Shown: positions 33,492 through 44,707, counted from the first letter of the stretch. The stretch: 64,000 nt of DNA from Aquimarina sp. TRL1 (GCF_013365535.1 NZ_CP053590.1:3276501-3340500), one strand, 5' to 3'. A program made the numbers and translations. Notes: generated by a model from the sequence alone, not told the origin.

Positions 33492-34919
33492 ATGATGGTG
33501 TATTACGTATTTCAGACATTGATTTTTCAATTATTGTTTTTAGCAGTTTATGAATTATTTTTAAGAAAGGAGACCTTTTTTAATGCCAATCGTGGCTATT
33601 TATTACTTACACCTATACTGAGTTTACTGATGCCATTTGTTCATATCGGTATGGTGAAACAGACAATACCTGATCAATACGTAATAGCATTACCAGAGAT
33701 ATTACTTACGGGAGATCCGGTGACTGAGCATTCGTATCCAGGGCTATTCGCATGGATTTTCTCCATAGAGGTATGGGGATATGTCTGGGGAGGAGGCGCA
33801 TTGGTCTGTCTGCTTTTATTTGTGTGGAAACTCTATAAGATTCTAAAGATGAAACAAAATGGAGAAATAACCAGAACAGCAGACATACACTTGGTTTCTC
33901 TGCCAGATACCGCAATTGCATTTTCTTTTCTACACCTGATTTTTATGGGGAAGAAAATACCAGCTACTCAGCGCGAGCATATTTTATTACATGAAAAAGT
34001 ACATGCAGATCAATACCATTCACTGGATTTGTTGTTTTTCGAGTTACTACGGGTATTCTTTTGGTTTAATCCGTTATTGTATCTATACCAAAAGCGAATT
34101 ACTGTACTCCATGAATATATTGCAGATGCCAAAGCAGTGAAACTGAAGGGGAAGAAAGAATACTATCAAACCATGTTATCGCAGGTTTTCCAAATAGAAA
34201 AAATTTCATTTATCAATACATTTTTTAATCATTCATTAATCAAAAAACGAATCGTTATGTTACAAAAATCAAAATCCAGAAAAATTGTTCAGTTAAAGTA
34301 CTTAATACTGGTTCCGCTAATTTTAGGAATGGTGGTCTACACTTCTTGTACACAGGAGACCATGGCGCAAGGAGGGGAGATGACCGGAGATCAACATAAG
34401 AAAGTGAGTACGATGATGCAGCGAATTGAAGACCTCAAAGAAGAAATGCAAAAACAGGGAAATATGACTGAGGAGGAAGAAAAGGCATTAAAGCTCTTGT
34501 TGTTGTATACAACGGAAGGAAGCTTAAAAAATCCCTTTTTCAACGATGTTCATGACCTGGTAGAAATTCCTTTTGGTGTGATCGATAAAGTTCCCGTATA
34601 CCCGGGCTGTGAAGGAATGACAAAAGAAGAAACAAAAAAGTGTTTTTCTCAGAAATTGTCTGCTTTTGTCAGTTCAGAATTTGATACAGGTATTGCCGAA
34701 AGAAATAATCTTACCGGAGAACAGAAAGTAGCTGTACATTTTAAGATTGACAAAACGGGTAAAGTAGGAGGACTAAAAATAAAAACAGATAGTGAAGAAT
34801 TGAGAAAAGAAGCAGTGCGTTTAATGAAAGCATTACCTGTAATGATTCCGGGAGAACAAGACGGAGTGAAAATAGGCGTAGCATATACACTACCTATTAA
34901 GTTTACGATCAAAAAATAA
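33492..34919 (+). CDS. BlaR1-type M56 membrane peptidase with TonB-like C-terminus
   Basis: The 475-residue product has four membrane helices and the M56 zinc-peptidase motif H167-E-K-V-H171 (LLHEKVHADQYHSLDLLFFE) with a downstream HEYIADAKAV. After a membrane segment (LILVPLILGMVVYTSCTQ) comes a periplasmic tail ending in a TonB C-terminal-like domain (VYPGCEGMTKEETKKCF; VAVHFKIDKTGKVGGLKI). This BlaR1-TonB arrangement is common in Bacteroidota. It is a sensor-protease that cleaves the repressor encoded just upstream. Confidence 0.85.
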   Translation: MMVYYVFQTLIFQLLFLAVYELFLRKETFFNANRGYLLLTPILSLLMPFVHIGMVKQTIPDQYVIALPEILLTGDPVTEHSYPGLFAWIFSIEVWGYVWGGGALVCLLLFVWKLYKILKMKQNGEITRTADIHLVSLPDTAIAFSFLHLIFMGKKIPATQREHILLHEKVHADQYHSLDLLFFELLRVFFWFNPLLYLYQKRITVLHEYIADAKAVKLKGKKEYYQTMLSQVFQIEKISFINTFFNHSLIKKRIVMLQKSKSRKIVQLKYLILVPLILGMVVYTSCTQETMAQGGEMTGDQHKKVSTMMQRIEDLKEEMQKQGNMTEEEEKALKLLLLYTTEGSLKNPFFNDVHDLVEIPFGVIDKVPVYPGCEGMTKEETKKCFSQKLSAFVSSEFDTGIAERNNLTGEQKVAVHFKIDKTGKVGGLKIKTDSEELRKEAVRLMKALPVMIPGEQDGVKIGVAYTLPIKFTIKK

Positions 34920-34990
34920 GCGCGATTGATCTGATATTTTTTGAAGAAATAACCTGAAGTTGGTGCATACCTGTCATCACCAAAATAGAT

Positions 34991-35019
34991 AAGGACGAGA
35001 AGAAAGTTTTCTCGTCCTT
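34991..35019. terminator. Bidirectional terminator between blaR1-like gene and purU
   Basis: AAGGACGAGAA pairs with TTCTCGTCCTT around GAAAGTT, and is followed by a T-run on both strands (AGTTTTTTT; ATCTATTTTG). It serves both convergent genes. Confidence 0.75.
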
Positions 35020-35026
35020 AGTTTTT

Positions 35027-35881
35027 TTAAGAAAAAATAACGGTCTTGTTATTATACACCCATACTTTTCGCTGTAAGTGATATTGGATAGCTTTGGATA
35101 ATACAATTTTTTCGAGATCACGCCCTTTAAGAATAAAGTCCTGTACATTATGAATGTGAGAAACACGTACAATTTCCTGTTCTATAATAGGACCTTCGTC
35201 CAGATCAGAAGTGACATAGTGACTGGTAGCTCCAATGATTTTTACACCTCTTTTATAAGCAGAGTGGTAAGGTTTGGCTCCTGGGAATGCCGGTAAAAAA
35301 GAATGATGGATGTTGATAATTTTATTTCGGTATTTATCGACAAAACCAGGGGAGATAATCTGCATATATCGGGCCAGAACAATAAAATCTATTTTGTATT
35401 CCTCTAAGAGTTTTAGCTGGGTAGCTTCACTGGCAGCTTTGGTTTCTTTGGTGACAGGAATATGTTTAAACGGAATATTAAACCGTTTTGCTACTGCTTC
35501 GAGATCCGGGTGGTTACTAATAATCAAAGGAATCTTGACATGCAATTCTCCAGAGGCATGTCTGCTGAGAATATCGTATAAACAATGATCGTATTTGGAT
35601 ACAAAGATCGCCATTTTTGCTGCTTTCTTAGGATTGTACATCTCCCAGTTCATAGCATATGGAATAGCAATCTGCTCATTAAATGCTTTTTTAAAAAGAG
35701 CGAACTTTTCCTCATCATGGTCAAATTCACATGCTAACCTCATAAAAAACTCGCCGACTTCATGATCCACATGTTGTTCTATATAAGTGGTATTGCCCTT
35801 TTTTTCCAGAATAAAGTTTGTAACGGTTGCGATAATTCCTTTTTTATCAGGGCAGTTGATCAATAAAGTTGCTTTTTTCAT
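35027..35881 (-). CDS. purU: Formyltetrahydrofolate deformylase
   Basis: This 284-residue enzyme hydrolyses 10-formyl-THF to formate and THF, supplying formate for purine synthesis and balancing one-carbon pools. An N-terminal ACT domain (LLINCPDKKGIIATVTNFIL) is followed by a formyl-transferase fold: IVLARYMQIISPGF, NIHHSFLPAFPGAKPYHSAY with the catalytic His, and ATSHYVTSDLDEGPIIEQE. Length and order match PurU. Single gene. Confidence 0.93.
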   Translation of the reverse strand: MKKATLLINCPDKKGIIATVTNFILEKKGNTTYIEQHVDHEVGEFFMRLACEFDHDEEKFALFKKAFNEQIAIPYAMNWEMYNPKKAAKMAIFVSKYDHCLYDILSRHASGELHVKIPLIISNHPDLEAVAKRFNIPFKHIPVTKETKAASEATQLKLLEEYKIDFIVLARYMQIISPGFVDKYRNKIINIHHSFLPAFPGAKPYHSAYKRGVKIIGATSHYVTSDLDEGPIIEQEIVRVSHIHNVQDFILKGRDLEKIVLSKAIQYHLQRKVWVYNNKTVIFS

Positions 35882-36469
35882 CTGTATTAATTTTATTGTT
35901 TTTTGTCATCTCAATAGGAAACTTACCCAGGATCATTGAAGCAGAATCAATATCATTGATAGAGTGTATTTCATATATGAGAAAATTGAATAAAGAGCAC
36001 TTTGATAGGTTGATGATGTTGCTATCAAATCTCTTGTTAATTGTTATAATTGAATTTGGATTAATAAATACGTTTTGTTGTTTATGAGCGTTTTATAGAA
36101 TAAACATAGTAATAATCCCGAAAGGAAATTTCAAAAAAAAACAGAAACAGTTCCTTTTTGCGAATCTCTCTTTTTTTAGGAGGATTTATTATTGATTTGA
36201 TAAAAATGAATGTGAGAAAAAATATTAAGTGAGATTAAGGGCTGTTTTTTTGAGAAATTCTACAGAAAAAGCTCCTTGATACCGTAACATCCTCAAATAA
36301 TATATCAGAAGAAAAGGAAAAATTAACAAGAATGTAAAATCTTTAAAATTTTAACGATCACTCAAAAAAAAGATAATTATCTTTTGTTAAAGTATATAAT
36401 TATAAAAGAATCTTCATTTTTGATGTGTATTTCGTAAATTAGCAGCACTAAAAATACTTTTTATAGCCA
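35882..36469. other. Long intergenic region upstream of icmF
   Basis: About 590 bp of AT-rich sequence. The small plus-strand frame across the purU start (to 36087) shows no family and looks like chance coding. I see no tRNA or strong hairpin. AT-rich runs at 36300-36450 could hold the icmF promoter but no clear TTTG / TAnnTTTG pair stands out. Confidence 0.4.
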
Positions 36470-39400
36470 ATGGAACAGATTGCACCTTATAAACCCAAAA
36501 ACAAAGTCAGAATTGTTACAGCAGCTTCTTTATTTGATGGTCATGATGCGGCGATCAATATTATGAGAAGAATTATTCAGTCTACAGGAGTAGAAGTAAT
36601 TCACTTAGGTCATGATCGCAGTGTAGAAGAAGTGGTTAATTGTGCCATACAAGAAGATGCAAATGCAATTGCGATGACATCGTATCAAGGGGGACACACA
36701 GAATATTTTAAATATATGTTCGATTTGCTAAAAGAAAAAGGAGCAACACATATTAAGATATTCGGAGGTGGAGGAGGAGTAATCCTTCCGGAAGAGATCA
36801 AAGAATTAATGGACTATGGAATAACCAGAATTTATTCTCCGGATGACGGTCGTGAGATGGGGTTACAGGGGATGATTAATGATCTGGTAGCGAATGCAGA
36901 TTTCCCGATAGGAGATTCCCTTAATGGAGAAGTAAACCATTTGGAGGAAAAAAATATTGGAGCAATAGCAAGAGTGATTTCTTCTGCAGAAAACTTTCCT
37001 GATATTGCCAGAGAGACCTTGGAGCAGATTCATGAAAAGAATAAGGATAGTACTATTCCTGTATTGGGAATTACAGGAACCGGAGGAGCAGGAAAATCTT
37101 CATTGGTAGATGAATTGGTGAGAAGGTTTCTGATTGATTTTCCTGATAAGACAATCGGTCTTATCTCAGTGGATCCATCTAAGAGAAAAACAGGAGGAGC
37201 CTTATTAGGAGATAGAATTCGAATGAATGCAATCAACTCTCCCAGAGTGTATATGCGTTCTCTGGCTACAAGACAGTCCAATTTGGCATTGTCTAAATAT
37301 GTAGCAGAAGCAATAGAAGTATTAAAAGCAGCAAAGTTTGACCTTATTATTCTGGAAACATCCGGAATAGGACAGTCTGATACCGAGATATTAGAACACA
37401 GTGATACCTCTCTTTATGTAATGACACCAGAGTTTGGTGCAGCGACACAATTAGAGAAAATCGACATGTTGGACTTTGCAGATCTGGTAGCGATTAATAA
37501 ATTTGATAAACGCGGTGCCCTGGATGCATTGAGAGATGTGAAAAAACAGTACATGCGCAATCATAATTTATGGCATGTAAATCAAGATGATTTACCTGTG
37601 TTTGGAACCATCGCTTCTCAGTTTAATGATCCGGGAATGAATACGCTGTATAAGTCGATTATGGATAAAATCGCAGAAAAAACAGCCTCAGGACTAGTGT
37701 CGAAATTTCATATCTCTAAGGAGATGTCCGAAAAGATTTTTGTAATACCTCCAAGTAGAACCCGATACTTATCAGAAATATCAGAGAATAACAGGTCTTA
37801 TGATAAAAGAGTAAATACGCAGGTTGAGGTAGCTCAAAAATTATTCGGAATTTATAAAACCATGTGCAGTGTAGCAGAAACAGAGTTACTGTTGACCAAA
37901 AATGGGATTGAAGAAGAAGGATTGAAGGCAGCAGAGACTACTGAAAATGCAGATTTCTTAAAGTTATTGCTGGCTGAATTTGATCGGGTAAAACTCAATC
38001 TGGATCCTCATAACTGGGAAGTGATCACTGGTTGGAAGGACAAAGTAAAAAAATATAAAGACCCTATCTATACATTTAAAGTAAGAGATAAGGAGATAAA
38101 AATAGAAACACATACCAAATCACTATCACATTCTGATATTCCAAAAGTAGCTTTGCCAAAATACGAAGCCTGGGGAGATATTCTGAGATGGTGTTTGCAG
38201 GAAAATGTTCCTGGAGAGTTCCCATTTGCTTCTGGTTTATATCCGTTTAAAAGAACGGGAGAAGACCCTACCCGTATGTTTGCTGGAGAAGGAGGACCGG
38301 AACGTACCAACAGACGTTTTCACTATGTGAGTTTGGGAATGCCGGCAAAGCGTCTTTCCACAGCTTTTGATTCAGTAACTCTATACGGAAATGACCCGGG
38401 AGAGCGACCTGATATTTATGGAAAAATAGGAAATGCAGGAGTGTCTATCTGCTGTCTTGATGATGCCAAAAAATTATATTCTGGTTTTGATCTGACTCAT
38501 GCTCTGACTTCGGTAAGTATGACAATTAACGGACCAGCTCCTATGTTGTTAGCTTTCTTTATGAATGCAGCCATTGATCAGAACTGTGAAAAATATATCA
38601 AAGAAAACGGGCTGGAAAAAGAAGTTACAGCAAAAATAGAGAAGATTTTTAAGGAGAAAGGAGTAGAACGCCCGAAATACCAGGGAGAACTGCCAGAAGG
38701 AAATGATGGTTTAGGACTGATGCTTCTCGGAGTAACCGGAGATGAGGTATTGCCTCAAGACGTATATGATGAAATAAAACAAAATACGCTGAATACAGTA
38801 AGAGGAACGATACAAGCAGATATTCTAAAAGAAGATCAGGCTCAAAATACCTGTATCTTCTCTACAGAGTTTGCACTGCGACTAATGGGAGATGTTCAGG
38901 AGTATTTTATAAATAAACAAGTCCGTAATTTCTACTCAGTTTCAATTTCCGGATATCATATTGCCGAAGCAGGAGCAAATCCGATTACCCAATTAGCCTT
39001 GACATTGGCAAATGGATTTACTTATGTGGAGTATTACTTGAGTAGAGGAATGGATATTAATAAATTCGGACCGAACTTATCATTCTTCTTCTCTAATGGA
39101 ATTGATCCAGAATATGCAGTGATCGGTCGGGTTGCCAGAAAAATCTGGGCAAAAGCCTTAAAGTATAAATACGGAGCAAACCCCAGAGCACAGATGTTGA
39201 AATATCATATTCAGACATCAGGACGTTCATTACATGCTCAGGAAATTGACTTTAATGATATCCGAACAACCTTACAGGCGCTATATGCGATTTATGATAA
39301 TTGTAATTCATTACATACAAATGCATATGATGAAGCAATTACTACTCCTACAGAAGAATCTGTACGAAGAGCTATGGCAATACAGTTAATTATTAATAAG

Positions 39401-39901
39401 GAATTAGGACTTGCTAAAAATGAAAACCCAATTCAGGGATCCTTTATTATTGAAGAGTTAACAGATCTTGTAGAAGAAGCCGTACTTACAGAGTTTGATC
39501 GAATTACAGAAAGAGGAGGAGTACTGGGAGCAATGGAAACGATGTATCAACGCAGTAAAATACAAGAAGAGAGTTTGTATTATGAAACACTGAAGCATTC
39601 GGGAGAGTTTCCGATTATCGGGGTAAATACATTCTTGAGCTCTAAAGGTTCTCCAACCGTACGACCTGCGGAAGTAATCAGGGCAACCGAAGAAGAAAAA
39701 GAATATCAGATTACTGCGCTGACGAATTTACATAAGAAGAATACGGAAGCGGCAGGAGATTTATTAAAATCCTTGCAGGATGCCGCCATTAATAACAGAA
39801 ATATTTTTGATGAGCTGATGGAAGTATGTAAAAAATGTTCGCTGGGTCAGATTACCGCTTCTTTATTCGAAGTAGGAGGACAATATAGAAGAAATATGTA
39901 A
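36470..39901 (+). CDS. icmF: Fused isobutyryl-CoA mutase (IcmF)
   Basis: The 1143-residue single-chain mutase isomerises isobutyryl-CoA and n-butyryl-CoA (some forms also other acyl-CoAs) with adenosylcobalamin. Domains in order: B12-binding (residues 10-150, D23-G-H25 motif in [15 protein letters not shown]), MeaI-type GTPase chaperone (P-loop [12 protein letters not shown] at 200-211; NKFD), and the mutase barrel ([50 protein letters not shown]). The fused layout and the FKRTGEDP region mark it as IcmF rather than methylmalonyl-CoA mutase. Single gene with its own terminator. Confidence 0.9.
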   Translation: MEQIAPYKPKNKVRIVTAASLFDGHDAAINIMRRIIQSTGVEVIHLGHDRSVEEVVNCAIQEDANAIAMTSYQGGHTEYFKYMFDLLKEKGATHIKIFGGGGGVILPEEIKELMDYGITRIYSPDDGREMGLQGMINDLVANADFPIGDSLNGEVNHLEEKNIGAIARVISSAENFPDIARETLEQIHEKNKDSTIPVLGITGTGGAGKSSLVDELVRRFLIDFPDKTIGLISVDPSKRKTGGALLGDRIRMNAINSPRVYMRSLATRQSNLALSKYVAEAIEVLKAAKFDLIILETSGIGQSDTEILEHSDTSLYVMTPEFGAATQLEKIDMLDFADLVAINKFDKRGALDALRDVKKQYMRNHNLWHVNQDDLPVFGTIASQFNDPGMNTLYKSIMDKIAEKTASGLVSKFHISKEMSEKIFVIPPSRTRYLSEISENNRSYDKRVNTQVEVAQKLFGIYKTMCSVAETELLLTKNGIEEEGLKAAETTENADFLKLLLAEFDRVKLNLDPHNWEVITGWKDKVKKYKDPIYTFKVRDKEIKIETHTKSLSHSDIPKVALPKYEAWGDILRWCLQENVPGEFPFASGLYPFKRTGEDPTRMFAGEGGPERTNRRFHYVSLGMPAKRLSTAFDSVTLYGNDPGERPDIYGKIGNAGVSICCLDDAKKLYSGFDLTHALTSVSMTINGPAPMLLAFFMNAAIDQNCEKYIKENGLEKEVTAKIEKIFKEKGVERPKYQGELPEGNDGLGLMLLGVTGDEVLPQDVYDEIKQNTLNTVRGTIQADILKEDQAQNTCIFSTEFALRLMGDVQEYFINKQVRNFYSVSISGYHIAEAGANPITQLALTLANGFTYVEYYLSRGMDINKFGPNLSFFFSNGIDPEYAVIGRVARKIWAKALKYKYGANPRAQMLKYHIQTSGRSLHAQEIDFNDIRTTLQALYAIYDNCNSLHTNAYDEAITTPTEESVRRAMAIQLIINKELGLAKNENPIQGSFIIEELTDLVEEAVLTEFDRITERGGVLGAMETMYQRSKIQEESLYYETLKHSGEFPIIGVNTFLSSKGSPTVRPAEVIRATEEEKEYQITALTNLHKKNTEAAGDLLKSLQDAAINNRNIFDELMEVCKKCSLGQITASLFEVGGQYRRNM

Positions 39902-39925
39902 GTATAATGAATCAATGAAATAATC

Positions 39926-39949
39926 TACCCTCGGCATCAGTCGGGGGTA
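39926..39949 (+). terminator. icmF terminator
   Basis: TACCCTCG pairs with CGGGGGTA (one T-G pair) around GCATCAGT and is followed by TTTTTTTA, 24 bp after the icmF stop. Confidence 0.8.
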
Positions 39950-40078
39950 TTTTTTTATCAGTAAAACCACCTCAAAAAAACAGAAAGTGCTATCTAGTAC
40001 TATTGTACTATTTTTGATTTTAAATTTACTCATAACCTAGATTCACAAGTAAATTATTTGAATTCTTTACAAAGAAAA

Positions 40079-40099
40079 GCCTTGCAAAATTTGCAAGGC
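40079..40099 (-). terminator. Second, downstream hairpin
   Basis: GCCTTGCAA pairs perfectly with TTGCAAGGC; on the minus strand it is followed by TTTTCTTTG. It may back up the terminator at 40180-40200 for the lipoprotein gene. Confidence 0.5.
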
Positions 40100-40179
40100 G
40101 CTAAAACTTTCACCTATTTAAGTGTAATCCACAACTAATTAAATTATATCTTTCTTAGAACTTAAGGCTATTGAAAAAA

Positions 40180-40200
40180 GACAGTCAAATTAATGACTGC
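40180..40200 (-). terminator. Terminator of the PLAT-like lipoprotein gene
   Basis: On the minus strand GCAGTCA and TGACTGTC form a stem followed by TTTTTTC, 25 bp after the stop of the lipoprotein gene. Confidence 0.7.
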
Positions 40201-40225
40201 CTTTAAAAGAAACTTTTATTTACTA

Positions 40226-40933
40226 CTAATTACCACATCCAAAAGTTAAATATTCGGTTTGTTGGTACTGTGTAATTTCATATTTGTCCCACTGATAGCT
40301 ATGCTGACTATCTAGCAAATCATTAGGGTATGAATACATATATGATCCGCCTGAAATTGATGTTGGATTTGGCGATTGCATTTGTGGCGTCATGTCTACA
40401 TGAAACCTATCTACTCCCCATCCATCTGTACCTTTTAATCCAATTGCTGTACCTGTTGATTGAATTGTTGCCCAACATATAGGATTACTTAAGTTCACTT
40501 TTAAAAGAAAATAATCTGTGTTACCTTCTTCGAAATCATTTATTCCAACTCGGTCTAAACGTTTCACAAAAGTTAACACACCTCTATCGGTTTGAAACTT
40601 TACTCTGGCATGCACTATACCATCTGTTCCGTGATTATTTATATTACTAGTTTTTGTAATAACTCTATATTTTAATATACTTCTTGGAAACTTTCCATTT
40701 TGCCCTTCTTTTCTTATATAATCTTTAGTTGCTTGTTCAAATTGAGCTAATGCTTCTTCTTTTGATACGTCTTTAGAAAAGGTTCTGTGTAATACGATCT
40801 CAACATTATCAGACTCTTTTTCAAAAGAATTTGCATCTTCAATAGCAATATTTTCGTTTTCAGAGTTTAATTTACTTCTTTCACAAGACAGAATTGCCAG
40901 TGATGCTAAGGCTAATAACAATGTTTTTCTCAT
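40226..40933 (-). CDS. Lipoprotein with PLAT/LH2-like domain
   Basis: The 235-residue product has lipobox AILSC. After a linker and a charged helix (KEEALAQFEQATKDYIRKEG) the C-terminal half reads HARVKFQTDRGVLTFVKRLD, NDFEEGNTDYFLLKVNL and DGWGVDRFHVDMTP, which resembles the PLAT/LH2 beta-sandwich (FExGxxDxF; W.V..V.V) used for lipid or protein binding. No catalytic domain is attached. Single gene with two hairpins downstream. Confidence 0.55.
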   Translation of the reverse strand: MRKTLLLALASLAILSCERSKLNSENENIAIEDANSFEKESDNVEIVLHRTFSKDVSKEEALAQFEQATKDYIRKEGQNGKFPRSILKYRVITKTSNINNHGTDGIVHARVKFQTDRGVLTFVKRLDRVGINDFEEGNTDYFLLKVNLSNPICWATIQSTGTAIGLKGTDGWGVDRFHVDMTPQMQSPNPTSISGGSYMYSYPNDLLDSQHSYQWDKYEITQYQQTEYLTFGCGN

Positions 40934-41130
40934 GTCGTTTTTTTGGTTATAGTTATTTTATCGATGTTATAATAAGACTTATGCTACAATTAACATATAT
41001 AGTATTATGGTCTCAAAACTATAACTGAAGTATTAAAAAAATAAGGAGCAATTAACCAATTAAGTATTTGAATTGATTAATGTTACTTTTCAATTGATAT
41101 GTATTAAAAAGATCGATTTTCTCTGTCTCG

Positions 41131-42978
41131 TTAATCGAAATCTAGCTGTATTGGAATTTTAATTATTACTGTGGTACCTATTTCATTGCCATTGTCGTCG
41201 GTTTTATCAATAAAACGAACCTGATTGTTTACAGACGTATTAAGGTTTTTTAATCTGTTACTAGTAACCTCAATTCCTCGGGATACTTTATGTTTCATTA
41301 AAGTTTTAAATGCTATAGAGGCTTTTCTGCCTATTCCATTATCATCTACCTCACAACATATGTAAGACTCCTCTTTTTTAAACGTAATGGTTAATTGTTT
41401 ATCATCATCTTTCTTGTTTAACAACCCATGCAAGATGGCGTTTTCAACAAAAGGCTGGACAATTAACATAGGAACTTCTGTAGTATCTGGTTCTAACTCA
41501 TCTTGTATATTAATCGTATAATTAAACGTATGATGAAACCGAAGCCGTTCTAATTCTATGTATTGTTTTAATAGCTTTATTTCTTCCGATAAAAATACTG
41601 TATCTTCAAACGAACTATCTAATACTTTTCGGGTTAATGAACTAAACTTGCTTAAGTATTGTATGGCTAAGTCTTTTTTATCAGACAAAATTAAATGCTG
41701 AATAGACACTAATGAATTAAAAATAAAATGAGGATTTATTTGAGACCTTAACGCTTTGTTATTATTTATAAAAGATTCTTTTTGAAAGTACAACTTGGCT
41801 TTATATTCTTGATGAACTTTGTAAGCTAAACCTATTGCAAAAATTGTAATCTCTAGAGTACCTCCTAGTATCATATACTCTACTTTTTTAAAAAACATTA
41901 GCGCTAAAGCTCCAATCATATATAAAAAAGACCCGCAAACTATAAAGTAGGTCAAATGATTCTTAGCATATTTAATTAAATAAATCATGCCCCCTATTCC
42001 AAATATCGTCATGATAATGCGTTGTATATTCATGACATATATGTTCATTTCAAAATGGTTAAACAGAAAAAATATAGAATCAAGACCTATTATAAACACC
42101 AATACATATGTAATTGTTTTAAGTATTTGATTAAGCTTAGGGTACGCTGTTTTAGTAGATAAATAATAAGACACAAAGATTACATAACACAGATTAATAA
42201 ACACTTGTGATATTTCATTAACCCAATAAAAGGCTAGCCGATTGTCTCCAAACATAAAATACTTTATCCTAAATACATCACCTGTTAAATACACAAACAA
42301 CCAAAAAACATAAAGCGAATAAAACAAAAACTCTGTCCGTTTTGAAATTATAAAAAATGCAAACGTGAGGATAAATACAATTAAACAGACCCCGCTAAAC
42401 ATATGCCTAAGGGCAAACATTTTAAGTTGTTCCCAATCGTAATAGGCATCTTGTAATAGTATTGTACTTGGAGAGGTGTAATAAAATTTAATGCTTGAAA
42501 TAGGTTTAAACTTTGTAATATACTTTATCTTAAGGTATATATACCTGTTATCGATTAGTTGTTTAGTAGTAAACGAAAAGTCACTATAGTGTAAAACAGG
42601 ATTTGATATATTACTAATTTGAAACCTGCCGACCATTTTTTCGGATATATTGCCATTTGTATTATAATAAACCGATGCATAATCATATTTTTCCGGTACC
42701 AAATACCAAATACTATCTTTTATATGGTTAAGCTGCTGTGTTAAGTCAATTTTAATCCAATATATTTTTTTAGGATGTGTTTTACGGTTATTATAATAAT
42801 CTATAGATTTAAACCGACTATTATATTGCAATACCTCTTCTATGGTTAATGTGTCGGTAGAAGTTTCAAATAGCCTATAAGGCAATTCAGCTTGAAAATG
42901 AGTTGGTAAATCTTGCGTAGCAATACTGTTATAAATTAATATAAAGACACCAACTATAGCTGTTATATATGTAGACAT
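41131..42978 (-). CDS. 7TMR-DISM sensor histidine kinase (LytS-like)
   Basis: The 615-residue product begins with a signal peptide and a periplasmic DISM-type beta-sandwich (HPKKIYWIKIDLTQQLN; IWYLVPEKYDYASVYY), followed by seven membrane helices (about residues 185-380), then the His_kinase module (ALRSQINPHFIFNSLVSIQH) and HATPase (MLIVQPFVENAILHGLLNK; RGIEVTSNRLKNLN). It phosphorylates the LytTR regulator encoded just upstream (35-bp gap). The DISM domain binds carbohydrates or other ligands in relatives; the signal here is unknown. Confidence 0.85.
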   Translation of the reverse strand: MSTYITAIVGVFILIYNSIATQDLPTHFQAELPYRLFETSTDTLTIEEVLQYNSRFKSIDYYNNRKTHPKKIYWIKIDLTQQLNHIKDSIWYLVPEKYDYASVYYNTNGNISEKMVGRFQISNISNPVLHYSDFSFTTKQLIDNRYIYLKIKYITKFKPISSIKFYYTSPSTILLQDAYYDWEQLKMFALRHMFSGVCLIVFILTFAFFIISKRTEFLFYSLYVFWLFVYLTGDVFRIKYFMFGDNRLAFYWVNEISQVFINLCYVIFVSYYLSTKTAYPKLNQILKTITYVLVFIIGLDSIFFLFNHFEMNIYVMNIQRIIMTIFGIGGMIYLIKYAKNHLTYFIVCGSFLYMIGALALMFFKKVEYMILGGTLEITIFAIGLAYKVHQEYKAKLYFQKESFINNNKALRSQINPHFIFNSLVSIQHLILSDKKDLAIQYLSKFSSLTRKVLDSSFEDTVFLSEEIKLLKQYIELERLRFHHTFNYTINIQDELEPDTTEVPMLIVQPFVENAILHGLLNKKDDDKQLTITFKKEESYICCEVDDNGIGRKASIAFKTLMKHKVSRGIEVTSNRLKNLNTSVNNQVRFIDKTDDNGNEIGTTVIIKIPIQLDFD

Positions 42979-43013
42979 TGTGTTTTAGAAAAGAGCTAAA
43001 GAATTCACTCTTA

Positions 43014-43763
43014 CTATAAATAACTCATAGCATGTATAAATGTGTCTTTTTTAGCTTTTGAAATATTAATATGGTCATTATTACTCATCAAAATATACCC
43101 GCCATCTGATTTTACATACTTTTTTACTTCATTAAGGTTTATTAAATAACTATTATGAACCCTCATAAAGCTTTTATTTACCAGTAAGTTTTCATATTCT
43201 TTTAAATGTTTACTAACTAAAACCGAAGTTTTATTTTTTAAGAAAAATGAAGTGTAAGAACCATTGGCTTTACAATAAATAATATTTTCTATATCTATAA
43301 ACTCGAAGTTATCTACAGTTGACAGGCAGAGCTTCTGAAGTTTTGGTTGCTCTTTTAAATTATGTATAAGTGTTTCTAATTTGTTTTTATATAATTCCTC
43401 ACTTTTCTCTTTTTTGGCTTTTTTAATTGCGATTTCGAGCTCATCAACATCTATAGGTTTTAACAAATAGTCTAACGAACTAAATTTAATTGCTTTTAAT
43501 GCGTAATGCTTAAAAGCAGTTATAAATATGATATTAAAGCGTATTGGATTTATTTTTATAAGAATATCAAAACCGGTTCCTGATTGTAATTCTATATCTA
43601 AAAATACGATATCTGGATTATTAATTGCAATTGCAGATACAGCATCGTCTACAGAGTCTACAGACGCCATTATAGTAATGTCACTAAATCTATTTTTAAG
43701 TATGTTGCTTAATACTTCCCTGCTATGACTTTCATCATCAACAATGATTGCTTTTAATCCCAT
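43014..43763 (-). CDS. LytTR-family response regulator
   Basis: The 249-residue product has a receiver (Asp in DIVFLDIELQSGTGFDIL; Lys in SLDYLLKPIDVDELE), a helical linker and a LytTR DNA-binding domain (ENIIYCKANGSYTSFFLK; FMRVHNSYLINLNEVKKYVK). It is the first gene of the pair, with the DISM kinase downstream. The 111-bp inverted-repeat element lies 30 bp upstream of its start and could affect its expression. Confidence 0.85.
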   Translation of the reverse strand: MGLKAIIVDDESHSREVLSNILKNRFSDITIMASVDSVDDAVSAIAINNPDIVFLDIELQSGTGFDILIKINPIRFNIIFITAFKHYALKAIKFSSLDYLLKPIDVDELEIAIKKAKKEKSEELYKNKLETLIHNLKEQPKLQKLCLSTVDNFEFIDIENIIYCKANGSYTSFFLKNKTSVLVSKHLKEYENLLVNKSFMRVHNSYLINLNEVKKYVKSDGGYILMSNNDHINISKAKKDTFIHAMSYL

Positions 43764-43792
43764 GAACTACTAATACTATTTTAGTTTATCTT

Positions 43793-43903
43793 GGAGGTGA
43801 TTCAAGCTTTTTAATTAATCATTTTTAAATATTATTTTTATTAAAATACTACTATTTTTCAACTATTTATTAGTTAGTTAAGTCAAAAGCTTGAATCACT
43901 TCC
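43793..43903. repeat. 111-bp element with 19-bp terminal inverted repeats
   Basis: GGAGGTGATTCAAGCTTTT (43793-43811) and AAAAGCTTGAATCACTTCC (43885-43903) are inverted copies with one mismatch. The 73-bp interior is AT-rich and non-coding. This could be a small MITE or a long hairpin regulator upstream of the LytTR gene. No clear target duplication was seen. The rest of 43764-44141 holds no recognisable gene. Confidence 0.55.
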
Positions 43904-44141
43904 TTTTGTTATAAATTATAACGTAATAAATTTAAAATATTTTAATCTAATTCTTTAGTGTACGTAAATGAAGTGAACTAAATTTTTAGAAGAAATAAAA
44001 TGATTTTTAGGTGATTACGATGTTATTACACGTAAATCTCTAAAAACAATTCGTTTGTACACAATGCTAGACAAAGATACAATTGAAATGAAAATAGCTC
44101 CCTGTATTCCGAATATGGGAAGAGGTCAGTCTTTAAACTGT

Positions 44142-44573
44142 CTAAGGATTGGAGGTATCATATTGAGCAGACCACAGCCAAAATAACTCTCTCACTTTGG
44201 AAAGTTCTTTTTTTAACAACCGGATCATATTTTTATCCGTTTTTTGGTGATGATCAAAATGCTCAATGCAATTTCTTAACGAAGAAATGGTTCGTTCGAT
44301 TTTGGATAGATTCTCAAACGTCATAGATGGGTTTTTAGAAACCTCTGCTATATTGATAGATTCTACTAACTGTAGTGAATGCATGGTGATATAAGAAGAA
44401 AACCGATCAGATAATTGATTGGAACGCTTCATTTCCAAAACATTTTTATTGTTAGAAAAATGAGTCGCAACACTTCTGCTGATTTTAAAAAACTGAATGG
44501 CTTTTTTTGATAACCTCCTGCCTAAGGAAGCTTTATGAGAAGATGTACTCGAATATAGGGGCGACTTTGGCAT
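44142..44573 (-). CDS. Small helical protein of unknown function
   Basis: I start at the ATG at 44573 (MPKSPLYSSTSSHKASLGRR); the longer frame to 44657 overlaps the promoter area of the Lrp gene. The 143-residue product is basic at the N-terminus and helical after it (FENLSKIERTISSLRNCIEH; MIRLLKKELSKVRELFWLWS). No family recognised, no signal peptide. It is divergent from the Lrp gene. Confidence 0.5.
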   Translation of the reverse strand: MPKSPLYSSTSSHKASLGRRLSKKAIQFFKISRSVATHFSNNKNVLEMKRSNQLSDRFSSYITMHSLQLVESINIAEVSKNPSMTFENLSKIERTISSLRNCIEHFDHHQKTDKNMIRLLKKELSKVRELFWLWSAQYDTSNP

Positions 44574-44707
44574 GACGTATATAATAATGTGTTGTGTTTT
44601 AGTTATATCAAAATTAAGAACAAGATTTTTATTTATATCTTTAACTTTTAAAGCCAAAGTTTGTTTTTGGTTTAAAAATTATTGTATAAATACTTATTTG
44701 TTAAAAT

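Noticed and set aside
35869..36087. Small plus-strand membrane-like frame overlapping the purU start
   Set aside because: It begins inside purU on the other strand, has no supporting start context and shows no known family.
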